NCBI RefSeq assembly: GCF_011039135.1
Contig: NZ_JAAKEJ010000001.1
Coordinates: 124,001 to 188,000 of the forward strand
Origin: Desulfovibrio sp. ZJ209
Lineage (GTDB): Bacteria > Desulfobacterota > Desulfovibrionia > Desulfovibrionales > Desulfovibrionaceae
Direction: 5' to 3'
Length of the DNA stretch: 64,000 nucleotides
Under the pieces are notes generated by a model. The model was not told the DNA's origin and did not search any database. It worked only from the letters and a program-made list of their open reading frames with translations. Below are positions 49,301-56,775 of this stretch, piece after piece. How positions within the stretch are numbered: the stretch's first letter is position 1; the number at the start of each line of letters is the position of its first letter. Both the position numbers and the translations under genes were made by a program.

Positions 49301-50123
49301 CGATATAGGGCGCCACCTGCACGCGCATGAGAAAGGCCGCGCCCGTCACGAAGGCGCCGATATAGAGGCACCAGAAGGCCGGGCTCACCGGGCTGTGCGG
49401 CAGCGCAAGGCCGAAGGCGCCGCCGATGGCGTCGGTGATGGGCGCGCGGAACACGCCGAGCAGGGCCACCGCGAGGCCGAGGACGAAGAGCGCCGGCGTG
49501 AGCCCGGTGCCGAAGAGGACGGCCTTTTCGCCCGCAACTTCCTTGCCCCCGGCGGGGCGCTCAAGGCAGATGTGCCGCACGGCCACCACGTAGAGCCAGA
49601 TGAAGATGGTGGTCGCCGCGGCCATGAGCATGAGGCAGAAAAAGCCGCCCGCGGGCAGCGTTTCCAGAAGGCCCACGGTGAGGAGCGCCCGCGCCTCGGG
49701 CAGGAGGAAGGGGCTCCCGCCGACGGCGGCCAGCAGGCCCAGGCCGAAGAGCGCGCCGGCCCAGGGCCTGGCCTGGCCCTGACCGTTGAGCTCGTCCAGC
49801 GAGGGGCCCGCCGCAAGGAGATTGCGGAAGGGACAGGCGCACGCGCTCTCCGCAGGGGCCGAAAGCCTCGCCAGGGCACACCAGGCGAGGAGGCGCGCGG
49901 CGATCTGGAAGATGGCGAAGAGCCAGAGGCCGGTGAGCCCCGCCGCCACCTGCGCGCAAAGCGCCATGCAGATGACGCCCACATCGTGCAGGCCGCCCCA
50001 GAGGATGAGCCGGCGCGGGTCGTTGCGCTGCTGCACGGCCTTGGCGGTGGCGTAGAGCAGGAGGAGTGAGCCGACGGCCAGCGGCAGCCAGGAACCGCTT
50101 GTGGTGAACAATGCTGCTGTCAT
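46329..50123 (-). CDS. cooM: CooM, double antiporter-like hydrogenase membrane subunit (1264 aa)
   Basis: A very large membrane protein with two NuoL/Mrp-type antiporter modules in one chain. Module 1 is centred near residues 290-600 (MAMYGYWELMTFASYF, VPLHSWLPDAHPAAPSSVSA) and module 2 near 780-1130 (SFFLFWEIMSSWTLYM, QLPFRIDWQMHPALAPTPVS). Both keep the Glu and Lys/His of the proton path. The size and fusion are typical of CooM. The ATG at 50123 gives the expected hydrophobic start; the longer frame to 50426 is not supported. First gene of the coo operon. Confidence 0.93.
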   Translation of the reverse strand: MTAALFTTSGSWLPLAVGSLLLLYATAKAVQQRNDPRRLILWGGLHDVGVICMALCAQVAAGLTGLWLFAIFQIAARLLAWCALARLSAPAESACACPFRNLLAAGPSLDELNGQGQARPWAGALFGLGLLAAVGGSPFLLPEARALLTVGLLETLPAGGFFCLMLMAAATTIFIWLYVVAVRHICLERPAGGKEVAGEKAVLFGTGLTPALFVLGLAVALLGVFRAPITDAIGGAFGLALPHSPVSPAFWCLYIGAFVTGAAFLMRVQVAPYIGTLFFACALAAVCVAEAAPLAQFFLVIIALIGLVVAVYSLSYIHDGRKGWYWFFLLLTFASLAGIVSTPDVMAMYGYWELMTFASYFLVVHEEKPAAYDAGLKYYVMCAGGALFMLPGLFLLKVFSLEPGLVFQLPAWLQMGLILCLAGFGVKAGLVPLHSWLPDAHPAAPSSVSAPLSGVITKMGIFGILSVIIIGVGRPESELPGMFGLSWFGTWLCGMGAATLIYGEIMALMQSDIKRMLAYSTMGQIGEIALVLGLGTWLATAGALWHVFNHAVMKDLLFLAAGALIMRAGSRNLADLRGLGHQMPWTVACMCVGLISIMGLPPFGAFYSKFLMIQAAVSAGHIWVAVLLLAGALVGAVYYGRILKTLVFEQRPADLPVAEEAPFTMRIAMLVLAAMSLVAGLAPQVLMPLVLPVASLAYEVPAQAPAILAAMSVNWPIYVIFPVFGAVLPALFCGKPRMAGWMSVGVLLVTALLVLIFGRDLDTLSFCFALIVPLVGAINMAYAVGYMSHSHSQWRFYCAFTCMCGGLVGMSASQYLLSFFLFWEIMSSWTLYMSIAHEGDPDSLREAFKYFLFNLFGAGFLFVGLAVLGPFTPFNTSLLSGILGGISPWAAWLGMALLAIGFVLKAAQLPFRIDWQMHPALAPTPVSGYISSVLLKSAIIGLVKLFMLLGGGFALAGLVSGLGESIITTVVMWIGGITIIMAAVQALRANGIKLVFIYSTVSQLGYMVLAVAAGGALGYAGGLLHLINHVFFKDLLFLICGAVMFATHADTLDDLGGIGRKMPFTLLMFAIAGLSLVGVPPTSGFSSKWLIYHALMQADQPFLALLSLVGSVITLAYIAKFMHAAFLGQPGPHLDKVTEAPLVMRVPMGILALGCVVTGIFPGLPLMHINNILAQYGASPLNVGISGILSGPGTWNATGMFIMMALAFAGGTWFVRRFTRLREIDVHTCGLPTETATSRMTPASIYGDLVRMLGGDSAPKENRS

Positions 50124-50383
50124 AGACGCCCCATTGGTAGGAATCTTCAAGCCCTGCCCGCATCCGGCGGCGCAACGGCGCAGGAGGCCCTGCGGGCAGC
50201 CGGGGAGCTGACTGAAAAATTCGAATATGGAGAAACCTAGCCTATTCGGTCTACCCTGACAAGCGCCAAAAACTTTTTTTCCGATGTGAAAAAAAGGATT
50301 TTTCAACTGCCTGTCCCGCAAGGAATATTCAGGGCGCAGCCTGCTTCTGGCGGGAGCTTTCGGCGACCATGCGGCCGAAAGGC
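50124..50383 (-). other. Gap upstream of cooM, no gene seen
   Basis: The intergenic space holds AT-rich tracts and, on the minus strand, a weak promoter candidate (TTGTCA, 17 bases, TAGGTT) at 50234-50262. A binding site for a CooA-like CO sensor was looked for and not recognised. Confidence 0.4.
50234..50262 (-). promoter_or_regulatory. Weak promoter candidate for the coo operon
   Basis: On the minus strand, TTGTCA is followed after 17 bases by TAGGTT, about 110 bases before the cooM start. The -35 matches five of six positions, the -10 only three. Confidence 0.3.
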
Positions 50384-50411
50384 AAAAAAAGGGCGCCCCG
50401 AAGGGCGCCCC
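50384..50411 (-). terminator. Rho-independent terminator of sat
   Basis: Two GGGCGCCC units, each self-complementary, pair across a short loop and are followed on the minus strand by TTTTTTT. It lies about 30 bases after the sat stop codon. Confidence 0.75.
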
Positions 50412-50441
50412 GAGCGTCAGCGGCAAGCCGCCGTCGCCATC

Positions 50442-51713
50442 TTACATGGTGCTGCCGGAGGCGGCGCGCTGCATCTTGATCTCGACCTTGTCGGTCAGGC
50501 CCTCGTAGTACTTGCGCAGGATGGCGAGCACTTCGGGGCGGCCGAAGTGATCCGGCACTTCCGCGCCTTCGGAGAGCATCTTGCGCAGCTTGGTGCCGGA
50601 GAGGATGACGCGGTCTTCCTTGCCGTGCGGGCAGGTGCGCATGGAGGCCATGCCGTCGCACTTCTTGCAGTAGAAGGTCCAGTCGATGTCGAGGGGCTGG
50701 CAGAGCAGGCGCTTGCCTTCGTCCTCGGGCTGCGGGATCTTCTTGAAGATCTCCTGCGCCTCGAACATGCCGTAGAAGTCGCCCACGCCCGCGTGGTCGC
50801 GGCCGACGAGCAGGTTGTTGATGCCGTAGTTCTGGCGGAAGGTGGCGTGCAGCAGGGCTTCGCGCGGGCCGGCATAGCGCATGTCGAGCGGATAGCCGGA
50901 CTGGATGACGAATTCCTTGACGAAATAGTTGTCCACCAGGGTATCGATGCACTTCACGCGCACTTCGGCCGGGATGTCGCCGGGCTTGAGCGAGCCCACG
51001 AGGGAGTGGATGACCACGCCGTCGCAGACCTCGATGCCGATCTTGGCGAGATATTCATGCGAGCGGTGCATGGGGTTGCGGAGCTGGAGCGCCGCGACCT
51101 TCTCCCAGCCGCGCTCGTCGAGCTTTTCGCGCAACTGCGCCGGGGTCATGTAGACGCCGGGGAAGCGCTCCGGGAAGTCGCCCTGCGAGAGCACTTTCAC
51201 CGGGCCCGCGATGTTGTACTCCTTCTGGGCGAGCACCATCTTGACGCCGGGATGGTCATTGGGGGCCACTTCCCAGAACTTCTCGGAGTCCGGGCCCTCG
51301 CCCTTGAAGACCATCTCGCATTCCCACTTCTTGTCGTCCTCGGTCATCTCATAGATCTCTTCGATCTTCATGGTCGCCATGATCTCGCCATTGCGGACCA
51401 GGGCCACCTCTTCGCCGACCTTGAGGCCCTTGGCCTCCTCGGCGGAGATGTCGAGCGTGACCGGCAGCGGCCAGAAGGTGCCGTCGGTGAGCAGCATCTT
51501 TTCGCAGACGCTCTTCCAGTCGGCCTTGTTCATGAAGCCGTTGAGGGGCGAGAAACCGCCAATGCCCATCATGATCAGGTCGCCCTTGGCGCGGGAGGAG
51601 ATCTCGATCTTTTTCAGGCCCTCGGCCTTTTTCTTTTCGTCTTCCAGGGCCTTGCCTTCGAGAAGGCAGCACACGAGACCCTTGCCGCCATGCGGGGGTA
51701 CCAGCTTGGACAT
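50442..51713 (-). CDS. sat: Sulfate adenylyltransferase (ATP sulfurylase), dissimilatory type
   Basis: Catalyses ATP + sulfate to APS and pyrophosphate, the first step of sulfate respiration. The active-site motifs are present: [12 protein letters not shown] and [13 protein letters not shown] cysteine-rich zinc-type segment ([18 protein letters not shown]) is near the C-terminus, as in dissimilatory sulfurylases. The chain is 423 aa with no kinase domain. The start at 51713 has GGAGG upstream within an earlier ATG (51728) that is less likely. A Rex-like operator overlaps its promoter. Confidence 0.97.
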   Translation of the reverse strand: MSKLVPPHGGKGLVCCLLEGKALEDEKKKAEGLKKIEISSRAKGDLIMMGIGGFSPLNGFMNKADWKSVCEKMLLTDGTFWPLPVTLDISAEEAKGLKVGEEVALVRNGEIMATMKIEEIYEMTEDDKKWECEMVFKGEGPDSEKFWEVAPNDHPGVKMVLAQKEYNIAGPVKVLSQGDFPERFPGVYMTPAQLREKLDERGWEKVAALQLRNPMHRSHEYLAKIGIEVCDGVVIHSLVGSLKPGDIPAEVRVKCIDTLVDNYFVKEFVIQSGYPLDMRYAGPREALLHATFRQNYGINNLLVGRDHAGVGDFYGMFEAQEIFKKIPQPEDEGKRLLCQPLDIDWTFYCKKCDGMASMRTCPHGKEDRVILSGTKLRKMLSEGAEVPDHFGRPEVLAILRKYYEGLTDKVEIKMQRAASGSTM

Positions 51714-51832
51714 TGCGAAATCCTCCATGTTTTGGTTCCGGGCGAACCGCTCCCGGCGGCTGCCCGGCAGCCCCGCGGTGCGGCTTCGGGGCGCACTCGC
51801 TGCGCCGCCAGTGGAATGGTTCCGCGACCATC

Positions 51833-51850
51833 TTGTGAATATTCTAACAA
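51833..51850 (-). promoter_or_regulatory. Rex-like operator upstream of sat
   Basis: TTGTGAATATTCTAACAA on the plus strand matches the Rex consensus (TTGTGAA, four bases, TTCACAA) with 12 of 14 arm positions. It overlaps the predicted -10 box. In Desulfovibrio vulgaris Rex, an NADH sensor, is known to repress sat. Confidence 0.65.
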
Positions 51851-51869
51851 AAAGTCAACCACCTTTGAA
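51841..51869 (-). promoter_or_regulatory. Predicted sat promoter
   Basis: On the minus strand: TTCAAA (-35, 51869-51864), 17 bases, TAGAAT (-10, 51846-51841). The -10 is one mismatch from consensus. It implies a leader of about 125 bases. Confidence 0.5.
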
Positions 51870-51973
51870 AACTTTTCGCGCTTCAGTGCGCGTCCGTGAG
51901 GAGAAATTTGGAGGGAGGGATGGCCGGAGAGGCGCGAGCCGCGCGGCGATGCGGGCGCGGGGGCTGTACGGGC

Positions 51974-53497
51974 TCAGGCGCCGATTTTTTCGCGGATGAA
52001 GGCGAGCCGGTGGCCGTAGGTATGGGCGGCGCGCAAATGCTCGCGCCATGCCTGACGCAAATCCCGCGCGTGTTGCGAGTTTGCGGCGAGGGACGCGACG
52101 CGCGGGCCGAGTTCCGCGCGGGAGGTGAGGGTGATGGGCGCCGTGAGCTCGTGGGGGAAGATGTCGAGGCCCTTTGTGGCGTCGGTGAGCAGCAGGCCCC
52201 CGGCCGCCCAGACGTCGAAATGGCGCTGGCTCAGGCTCGCCGGCAGGAGGAGGCTCGTCACATTGAGCACGGCGGAGGCTTGGCGGTAGACTTCGGGGAG
52301 GCTGCCGTAATAATCCACAGGGGCCTCGGGCTCGCAGCCGGGCACGAGCTCGCGCCAGAGCGCGTCCCCGGTGACGCGCAGGCCCAGCGGCAGGCCGGCC
52401 GCTATCCAGCGGCTGCGGTTGGCCTGGGCGCAGCGCTCAGCGCCAAGGCCGGCGGCGCGCACCTCATGCCCGGGCCAGAGGCGCACATGGAGGCGTTGCG
52501 CCCACCAGTGGAAATTGGCCAGCCGGGAGGGAGCGGCGCTTTCGCGCGTCAGGGCAAGGGCGCGGGCCAGCAGTTCCCCGGGCACGCGCGCGGCCGCGAA
52601 AAAGCGCTCCCGGCCGGGAAAGGCCGCGCGCCCCACGAAGCGCGGGGCAAGCCGCGCGAGGTGCCCTGCCTCGGTTTCGTCCGGGAGCGGCCGCCACATG
52701 TGCGGCGCCACGGCCAGCGGCAGGTGGTGCACGCTCGTGGCCCCGTACTCGGTGAGACCGGGGATGAAGCTCGCGTCCGTCACGAAGAGATGGGCCTCGC
52801 GCCACCACGGAAGGCGCGCCGCCGGGAGCACATGCCAGGGATTGTCCACGAACCACAGCGCCACGGGCACGCCAAGCGCCCGGCAGGCGTGGAAGACGCG
52901 GCCCTCCGCATCCATGCCGCGCAGGTTGACGGAGAGCGCGAAGGCCGGGAGCCTTCCCCCCCAGGCATCGGGGAGCTCCGCCGCCCCGCGCGGGGCCGGC
53001 CCGCAGAAGGGGGAAAAGCCGGCTTCTTCCAGCGCGGTGCGCAGTTCCCGGTGCAGGAGCTGGGTTTCATCGCCGGGCAGCCACACCGTCGGGGCCGGTG
53101 CCCCCGGCAGGGCCGTGGCTTTGGCTTCGATGCGGCCTGCGATGGGACCCCAGAAGTCCGGCGCGAGCCTGAGGGAAGGCCGGTAGAGGTGGACGGCGGC
53201 GCCGGAAAGCCGCGCGGCCTCCCCGGGCGTGAGCCGGCGCCAGCCCGGAGGGGCGAAGCCGGCGGGGCGAAGCCTGCCCAGGGTCCGGCCATCCTCCACC
53301 CAAAAGACCGTGCCGCCGCGCTCCGCGGCCGCGCGCACGAAGGGCAGCTCTTGCGGGTTTCCGGGGCCGAGCCCGAGCAGGAGCACGTCCCGGTGATTCC
53401 CCCCGGGATTGAGGAGTTCCCAGGCGTCGGGAGCGTCAGGCAGGCTCACGGGGCGCCCGGCGAAGTCGGGAAGGCGCGGACGCTCAGGGGCACTCAT
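51974..53497 (-). CDS. CgeB-like glycosyltransferase family protein (507 aa)
   Basis: A two-part protein. The N-terminal half includes a DUF3880-like region (ALSVNLRGMD, VALWFVDNPWHVL, LFVTDASFIPGLTEYG), a pattern seen in CgeB-type glycosyltransferases of Desulfovibrio. The C-terminal half has the donor-site region (VLNVTSLLLPASLSQRHFDVWAAGGLLLTD). A Rossmann-like segment (DVLLLGLGPGNPQELPF) lies near residue 40. Substrates are unknown; protein or surface glycan glycosylation is likely. It shares its family, not close sequence, with the gene at 5799. The nearest same-strand gene upstream is the NADAR-like gene, 170 bp away. Confidence 0.7.
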   Translation of the reverse strand: MSAPERPRLPDFAGRPVSLPDAPDAWELLNPGGNHRDVLLLGLGPGNPQELPFVRAAAERGGTVFWVEDGRTLGRLRPAGFAPPGWRRLTPGEAARLSGAAVHLYRPSLRLAPDFWGPIAGRIEAKATALPGAPAPTVWLPGDETQLLHRELRTALEEAGFSPFCGPAPRGAAELPDAWGGRLPAFALSVNLRGMDAEGRVFHACRALGVPVALWFVDNPWHVLPAARLPWWREAHLFVTDASFIPGLTEYGATSVHHLPLAVAPHMWRPLPDETEAGHLARLAPRFVGRAAFPGRERFFAAARVPGELLARALALTRESAAPSRLANFHWWAQRLHVRLWPGHEVRAAGLGAERCAQANRSRWIAAGLPLGLRVTGDALWRELVPGCEPEAPVDYYGSLPEVYRQASAVLNVTSLLLPASLSQRHFDVWAAGGLLLTDATKGLDIFPHELTAPITLTSRAELGPRVASLAANSQHARDLRQAWREHLRAAHTYGHRLAFIREKIGA

Positions 53498-53666
53498 GCG
53501 CCGGCTCCGGCTGAGGATGTGAAGAAGCCACGCCCCATGTCCGCCTCACTGCCGGGAAAGAGTCCCGGATGGTCGGGCGCCAACGGGTCCGACAGGGCCA
53601 CTTTCGTGGCGGTATCACGGGCTGCGTCCCGCGGGGGCGGCACAAGGCGGGGGGGCTGCATGGGCC

Positions 53667-54416
53667 TTATCTGGGCCAGAGCGCCGTGGCCGCGGCGTAG
53701 AGCCCGAGGCGCTTCGCGCCCTCCCTGAAGGCCGCCCCAGATGCGGCGAGGGCGGCGGGCGCCGGGATGCGCGCATCCGCCTTGGCCGCGGCCGTCAGCG
53801 CCGCGAAGAGCGCGGCGGAAAAGGCCTGGCAATTGTCCGACTTGCCGGGCGTGAACTCGAGGTCGGTGAAGCCCCCGTATCCGCATGCCTTGGCCGCGAG
53901 CTCCGGCTGCTGGCCGAGCGCCCGGAAATAGAGGTAGTCATAGAAGGCGCTCGGCGGCAGGGCGTCCTGCTGGCCGTCCTTGGGCGGCCACGCGTCGAGC
54001 GGCCATTCTTCGTCAAAAAGGCGGAAGCCGGCGAGATGGCACTGGGCGAGGCGCGGGTCGCGCTTGGCGGCCACGGCATCCTCGGCATAGAGCTCCTGAT
54101 ACGGGCCGGCCACGCCATCGCTCACCCGGCAGAGCTTGCTGCCCTGAAAGAGCGATTCCACGGGCATGCGCTTGCCGTGGGCCTCGAGGCAGAGCTCGAA
54201 GCCGCTCAGGGCGCGCCCGTCCGCCATGGCGGACTTGGTGGAGATCTCAAGCAGGCTCGCCTTGGGCGCGAGCGCATGCGCCGCGGCCTGCATGGCGTCG
54301 ATGGAGCGCCGCTTCTGCGCGAGCGACATGCCCGGGAACCACTGGAAGCTGACTTCCTCCACGCGCACCCAGGACTCGGCGGGCGTGGTGACGAAAAAGA
54401 CGGGACGCGTTGCCAT
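53667..54416 (-). CDS. NADAR-like protein of the DarT1-associated antitoxin type (DUF6977), orphan (249 aa)
   Basis: Start ATG at 54416 (MATRPVFFVTTP) with GGAGG just upstream. The sequence follows the pattern I recall for DarT1-associated NADAR antitoxins: VSFQWFPGMSLAQKRRSID, LLEISTKS, VESLFQGSKL, a GPYQELY loop, GFRLFDEEWPLDAWP, AFYDYLYFRAL, and FTDLEFTPGKSDNCQAFSAA at the C-terminus. NADAR proteins remove ADP-ribose from guanine in DNA and so neutralise the toxin DarT1. No DarT1-like gene is adjacent. The assignment rests on pattern memory; it could be a related hypothetical family. Confidence 0.6.
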   Translation of the reverse strand: MATRPVFFVTTPAESWVRVEEVSFQWFPGMSLAQKRRSIDAMQAAAHALAPKASLLEISTKSAMADGRALSGFELCLEAHGKRMPVESLFQGSKLCRVSDGVAGPYQELYAEDAVAAKRDPRLAQCHLAGFRLFDEEWPLDAWPPKDGQQDALPPSAFYDYLYFRALGQQPELAAKACGYGGFTDLEFTPGKSDNCQAFSAALFAALTAAAKADARIPAPAALAASGAAFREGAKRLGLYAAATALWPR

Positions 54417-54486
54417 GCGGGCCTCCTTGGGGATTTCAGAAAAGCGTATATCAGCCAATACAAATACAGTTGACAGGTATTCCTTC

Positions 54487-54690
54487 AGTCCGTCTGGAGC
54501 GAAGCGGAAGACGGGTGCTGGTGCCGGAAGAATCCTAAAAAATAAGATTTTTTGCTGCTGGCAAGGAAGACGAAAATTTCCGAAGGGAGTGTACTCAAGT
54601 ACTCGACCGAGGAAATTTTTTTCTGACGCAGCCAGCAGCAAAAAGGCTGTTTTTGACGGATAATTTCGGCATTATCAGTGCAGCATAGGA
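54487..54690 (+). repeat. Modular dispersed intergenic repeat, copy 3
   Basis: Modules A (GTCTGGAGCGAAGCGGAAG, 54492-54510, then ACGGGTGCTG), B (AT hairpin, 54530-54553), C (stem AAATTTCC/GGAAATTT around GTACTCAAGTAC) and E (GACGGATAATTTCGGCATTA...) are present; D is absent. C is bracketed by a perfect 14-base inverted repeat: TTTTTGCTGCTGGC (54549-54562) and GCCAGCAGCAAAAA (54631-54644). It occupies most of the 305-bp gap upstream of the NADAR-like gene. Confidence 0.8.
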
Positions 54691-54721
54691 ACATCAACAA
54701 CTCACAATCATAGCTTCAACA

Positions 54722-55570
54722 TCAGGAACGGCAGCTTTCCGCCCGGCCCTCGAGCCCGAAAAAGCGCCGCGTGTTCCTGCCGCAGGTGCGCCACAGCTCT
54801 TCCGGCGCCACGCCCCGCGCCTCGGCCACGGCCCGCGCGGTAAAGACCGTATAGGCCGGCTCGTTGCGCGTGCCCCGCCAGGGCACGGGCGAAAGATAGG
54901 GCGCGTCCGTCTCAAGCAAAAGGCGATCTTCCGGGATGACGGCCACGGCCTCCCGGAGCGCCCCGTTGGCGGGATAGGTGACGGGCCCGGGCACGGAGAT
55001 GTGCCAGCCGTTGGCGAGAATGCGCCGCGCCAGCGCGGGCGCCCCCCCGAAGCAGTGCCAGAGCAGCGGATAGCCCGCGAAGCCCCGCGCCTCGAGGATG
55101 GAGAGGCATTCCGCCTCCGCCTCCCGGCAATGGAGCACCACGGGCTTTTCAAGGGCGCGGGCCATGTCGAGCTGCGCGGCGAAAGCGGCCATTTGCAGTT
55201 CGCGCGGGCAGTCGTCCCAGTGGAAGTCGAGGCCGATCTCGCCCACGGCCCGAAGGCGCGGCTCAGCGGCGAAGGCGGAGGCTATGCTGTCGAGGCAGGC
55301 GGGCGTGCACTTTTCGCCGTCACAGGGGTGGATGCCGAGCAGGAAGAAGACCCCGGGGTGAGCGGCAAAAAGCCCGCGTCGTTCCGTAAAGGCCTCGGGC
55401 GAAAGAAAGACATTGCCGATGCCCGACACCCCGGCCTCGCGGGCGCGGGCGAGCACGGCCTCCCGGTCGGGGTCGAATTCCGCCCCGTCAAGGTGGGCGT
55501 GGCTGTCCACGCCGCCCGGGGGCAGGGCCACGGTGAGCGGGTCGATCCGCTGCGGTTTCTTGTGTCCCAT
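54722..55570 (-). CDS. tatD: TatD family metal-dependent hydrolase (282 aa)
   Basis: A TIM-barrel amidohydrolase with all family motifs: DSHAHLD (His-x-His), GEIGLDFHWDD, VLHCREA, WHCFGG and LLETDAPYLSPVP. TatD proteins are Mg-dependent DNases and possibly tRNA/DNA end processors; the exact substrate is not established. The start at 55570 has GGCAACGATG context and no strong SD. It is divergent from the UDP-glucuronate decarboxylase gene. Confidence 0.93.
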   Translation of the reverse strand: MGHKKPQRIDPLTVALPPGGVDSHAHLDGAEFDPDREAVLARAREAGVSGIGNVFLSPEAFTERRGLFAAHPGVFFLLGIHPCDGEKCTPACLDSIASAFAAEPRLRAVGEIGLDFHWDDCPRELQMAAFAAQLDMARALEKPVVLHCREAEAECLSILEARGFAGYPLLWHCFGGAPALARRILANGWHISVPGPVTYPANGALREAVAVIPEDRLLLETDAPYLSPVPWRGTRNEPAYTVFTARAVAEARGVAPEELWRTCGRNTRRFFGLEGRAESCRS

Positions 55571-55732
55571 CGTTGCCTGCCTGTGTCTCAGCCTCGTTTT
55601 TGCGGGAAGCCGCCATCCTAGCAGAGGGGCGCCGGGCGCGCAAGAAAGCCATTGCCATGCCGGCTCTTTGCGCGTAAGAGTGCGGTGCGCGCCCGGGCGG
55701 CCAAAGGCCGCGAAAGGCGCGGGGAGGATGGC

Positions 55733-56689
55733 ATGCACTTGCGCAAAAGGGTCCTTGTCACCGGCGGTTCCGGCTTTCTCGGCTCGCACCTCTGCGCCCG
55801 GCTTCTCAGGGAGGGCAACGAGGTCATCTGCGTGGACAATTTTTTCTCCAGCGCCCGCTCCAACGTGGAAGAGCTCATGGACAACATGCGCTTTGAGCTC
55901 ATCCGCCACGACGTGACCTTTCCGCTCTATATCGAGGTGGACGAGATCTACAATCTCGCCTGCCCGGCCTCGCCCGTCCATTACCAGCACGACCCGGTGC
56001 AGACCATCAAGACCTGCGTGCACGGGGCCATCAACATGCTCGGGCTCGCCAAGCGTTTGCGCGCGCGCATCTACCAGGCCTCGACCAGCGAGGTCTATGG
56101 CGACCCCGAGGTGCATCCCCAGCCCGAATCCTACTGGGGCCATGTCAACCCCATCGGCATCCGCTCCTGCTACGACGAGGGCAAGCGCTGCGCCGAGGCG
56201 CTCTTCTTCGCCTATTGGCGGCAGGGGGGCCTGCCCATCAAGGTGGGCCGCATCTTCAACACCTACGGGCCGAAGATGCACCCCAACGACGGCCGCGTGG
56301 TCTCCAACTTCATCGTCCAGGCCCTCAAGGGCGAGCCCATCACCATCTATGGCGACGGCAGCCAGACGCGCTCCTTCTGCTATGTGGACGACCTCATCGA
56401 CTGCATGGTGCGCTTCATGGCCTCGCGCGAGGACTTCACCGGGCCCATGAACATGGGCAACCCCGGCGAGTTCACCATCCGCGAGCTGGCGGAAAAGGTG
56501 GTGGACATGACCGGGAGCCGTTCGCGCATCATCCACGAGCCCCTGCCCGCCGACGACCCGGCCAAGCGCCGGCCCGACATCACGCTCGCCCGGCGCGAGC
56601 TCGGCTGGGAGCCTGTGACGCCGCTCGCCTCCGGCCTTGAGAAGACCATCGCCTATTTCGACGGCCTGCTCAAAGAAGGGCTCATCTAG
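55733..56689 (+). CDS. UDP-glucuronate decarboxylase-like SDR enzyme (318 aa)
   Basis: An extended short-chain dehydrogenase with NAD motif [10 protein letters not shown] and the catalytic Tyr147-x3-Lys151 (SCYDEGKR). [43 protein letters not shown] and [23 protein letters not shown] are the hallmarks of UDP-glucuronic acid decarboxylase (UXS), which makes UDP-xylose for glycan synthesis. The start at 55733 follows GGGGAGG. It probably supplies a nucleotide sugar for the surface glycosylation suggested by nearby genes. hyfB follows 86 bp later. Confidence 0.88.
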   Translation: MHLRKRVLVTGGSGFLGSHLCARLLREGNEVICVDNFFSSARSNVEELMDNMRFELIRHDVTFPLYIEVDEIYNLACPASPVHYQHDPVQTIKTCVHGAINMLGLAKRLRARIYQASTSEVYGDPEVHPQPESYWGHVNPIGIRSCYDEGKRCAEALFFAYWRQGGLPIKVGRIFNTYGPKMHPNDGRVVSNFIVQALKGEPITIYGDGSQTRSFCYVDDLIDCMVRFMASREDFTGPMNMGNPGEFTIRELAEKVVDMTGSRSRIIHEPLPADDPAKRRPDITLARRELGWEPVTPLASGLEKTIAYFDGLLKEGLI

Positions 56690-56775
56690 CGGGGGACGCG
56701 TGCCTGGCGAAAAGGCGGGGCGTGTGGGCGGCTTTCAGGTTTTCCGGGACACTTCCCCGGAGGCGCGGGTATTCC

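Noticed and set aside
46725..50069. A 1114-codon plus-strand open frame opposite cooM
   Set aside because: Its product is a low-complexity run of His, Glu, Arg and Gly, the usual antisense shadow of a GC-rich membrane-protein gene. CooM on the other strand is clear.
41211..50123. Formate hydrogenlyase or Ech as the name of the minus-strand cluster
   Set aside because: The order M-K-L-X-U-H-hypA-F and the double-module CooM match the CO-induced hydrogenase; Ech has a single small antiporter subunit and no CooF.
53498..53666. A toxin gene next to the NADAR-like gene
   Set aside because: The gap is too short and no frame shows DarT motifs; the flanking genes are a glycosyltransferase and TatD.
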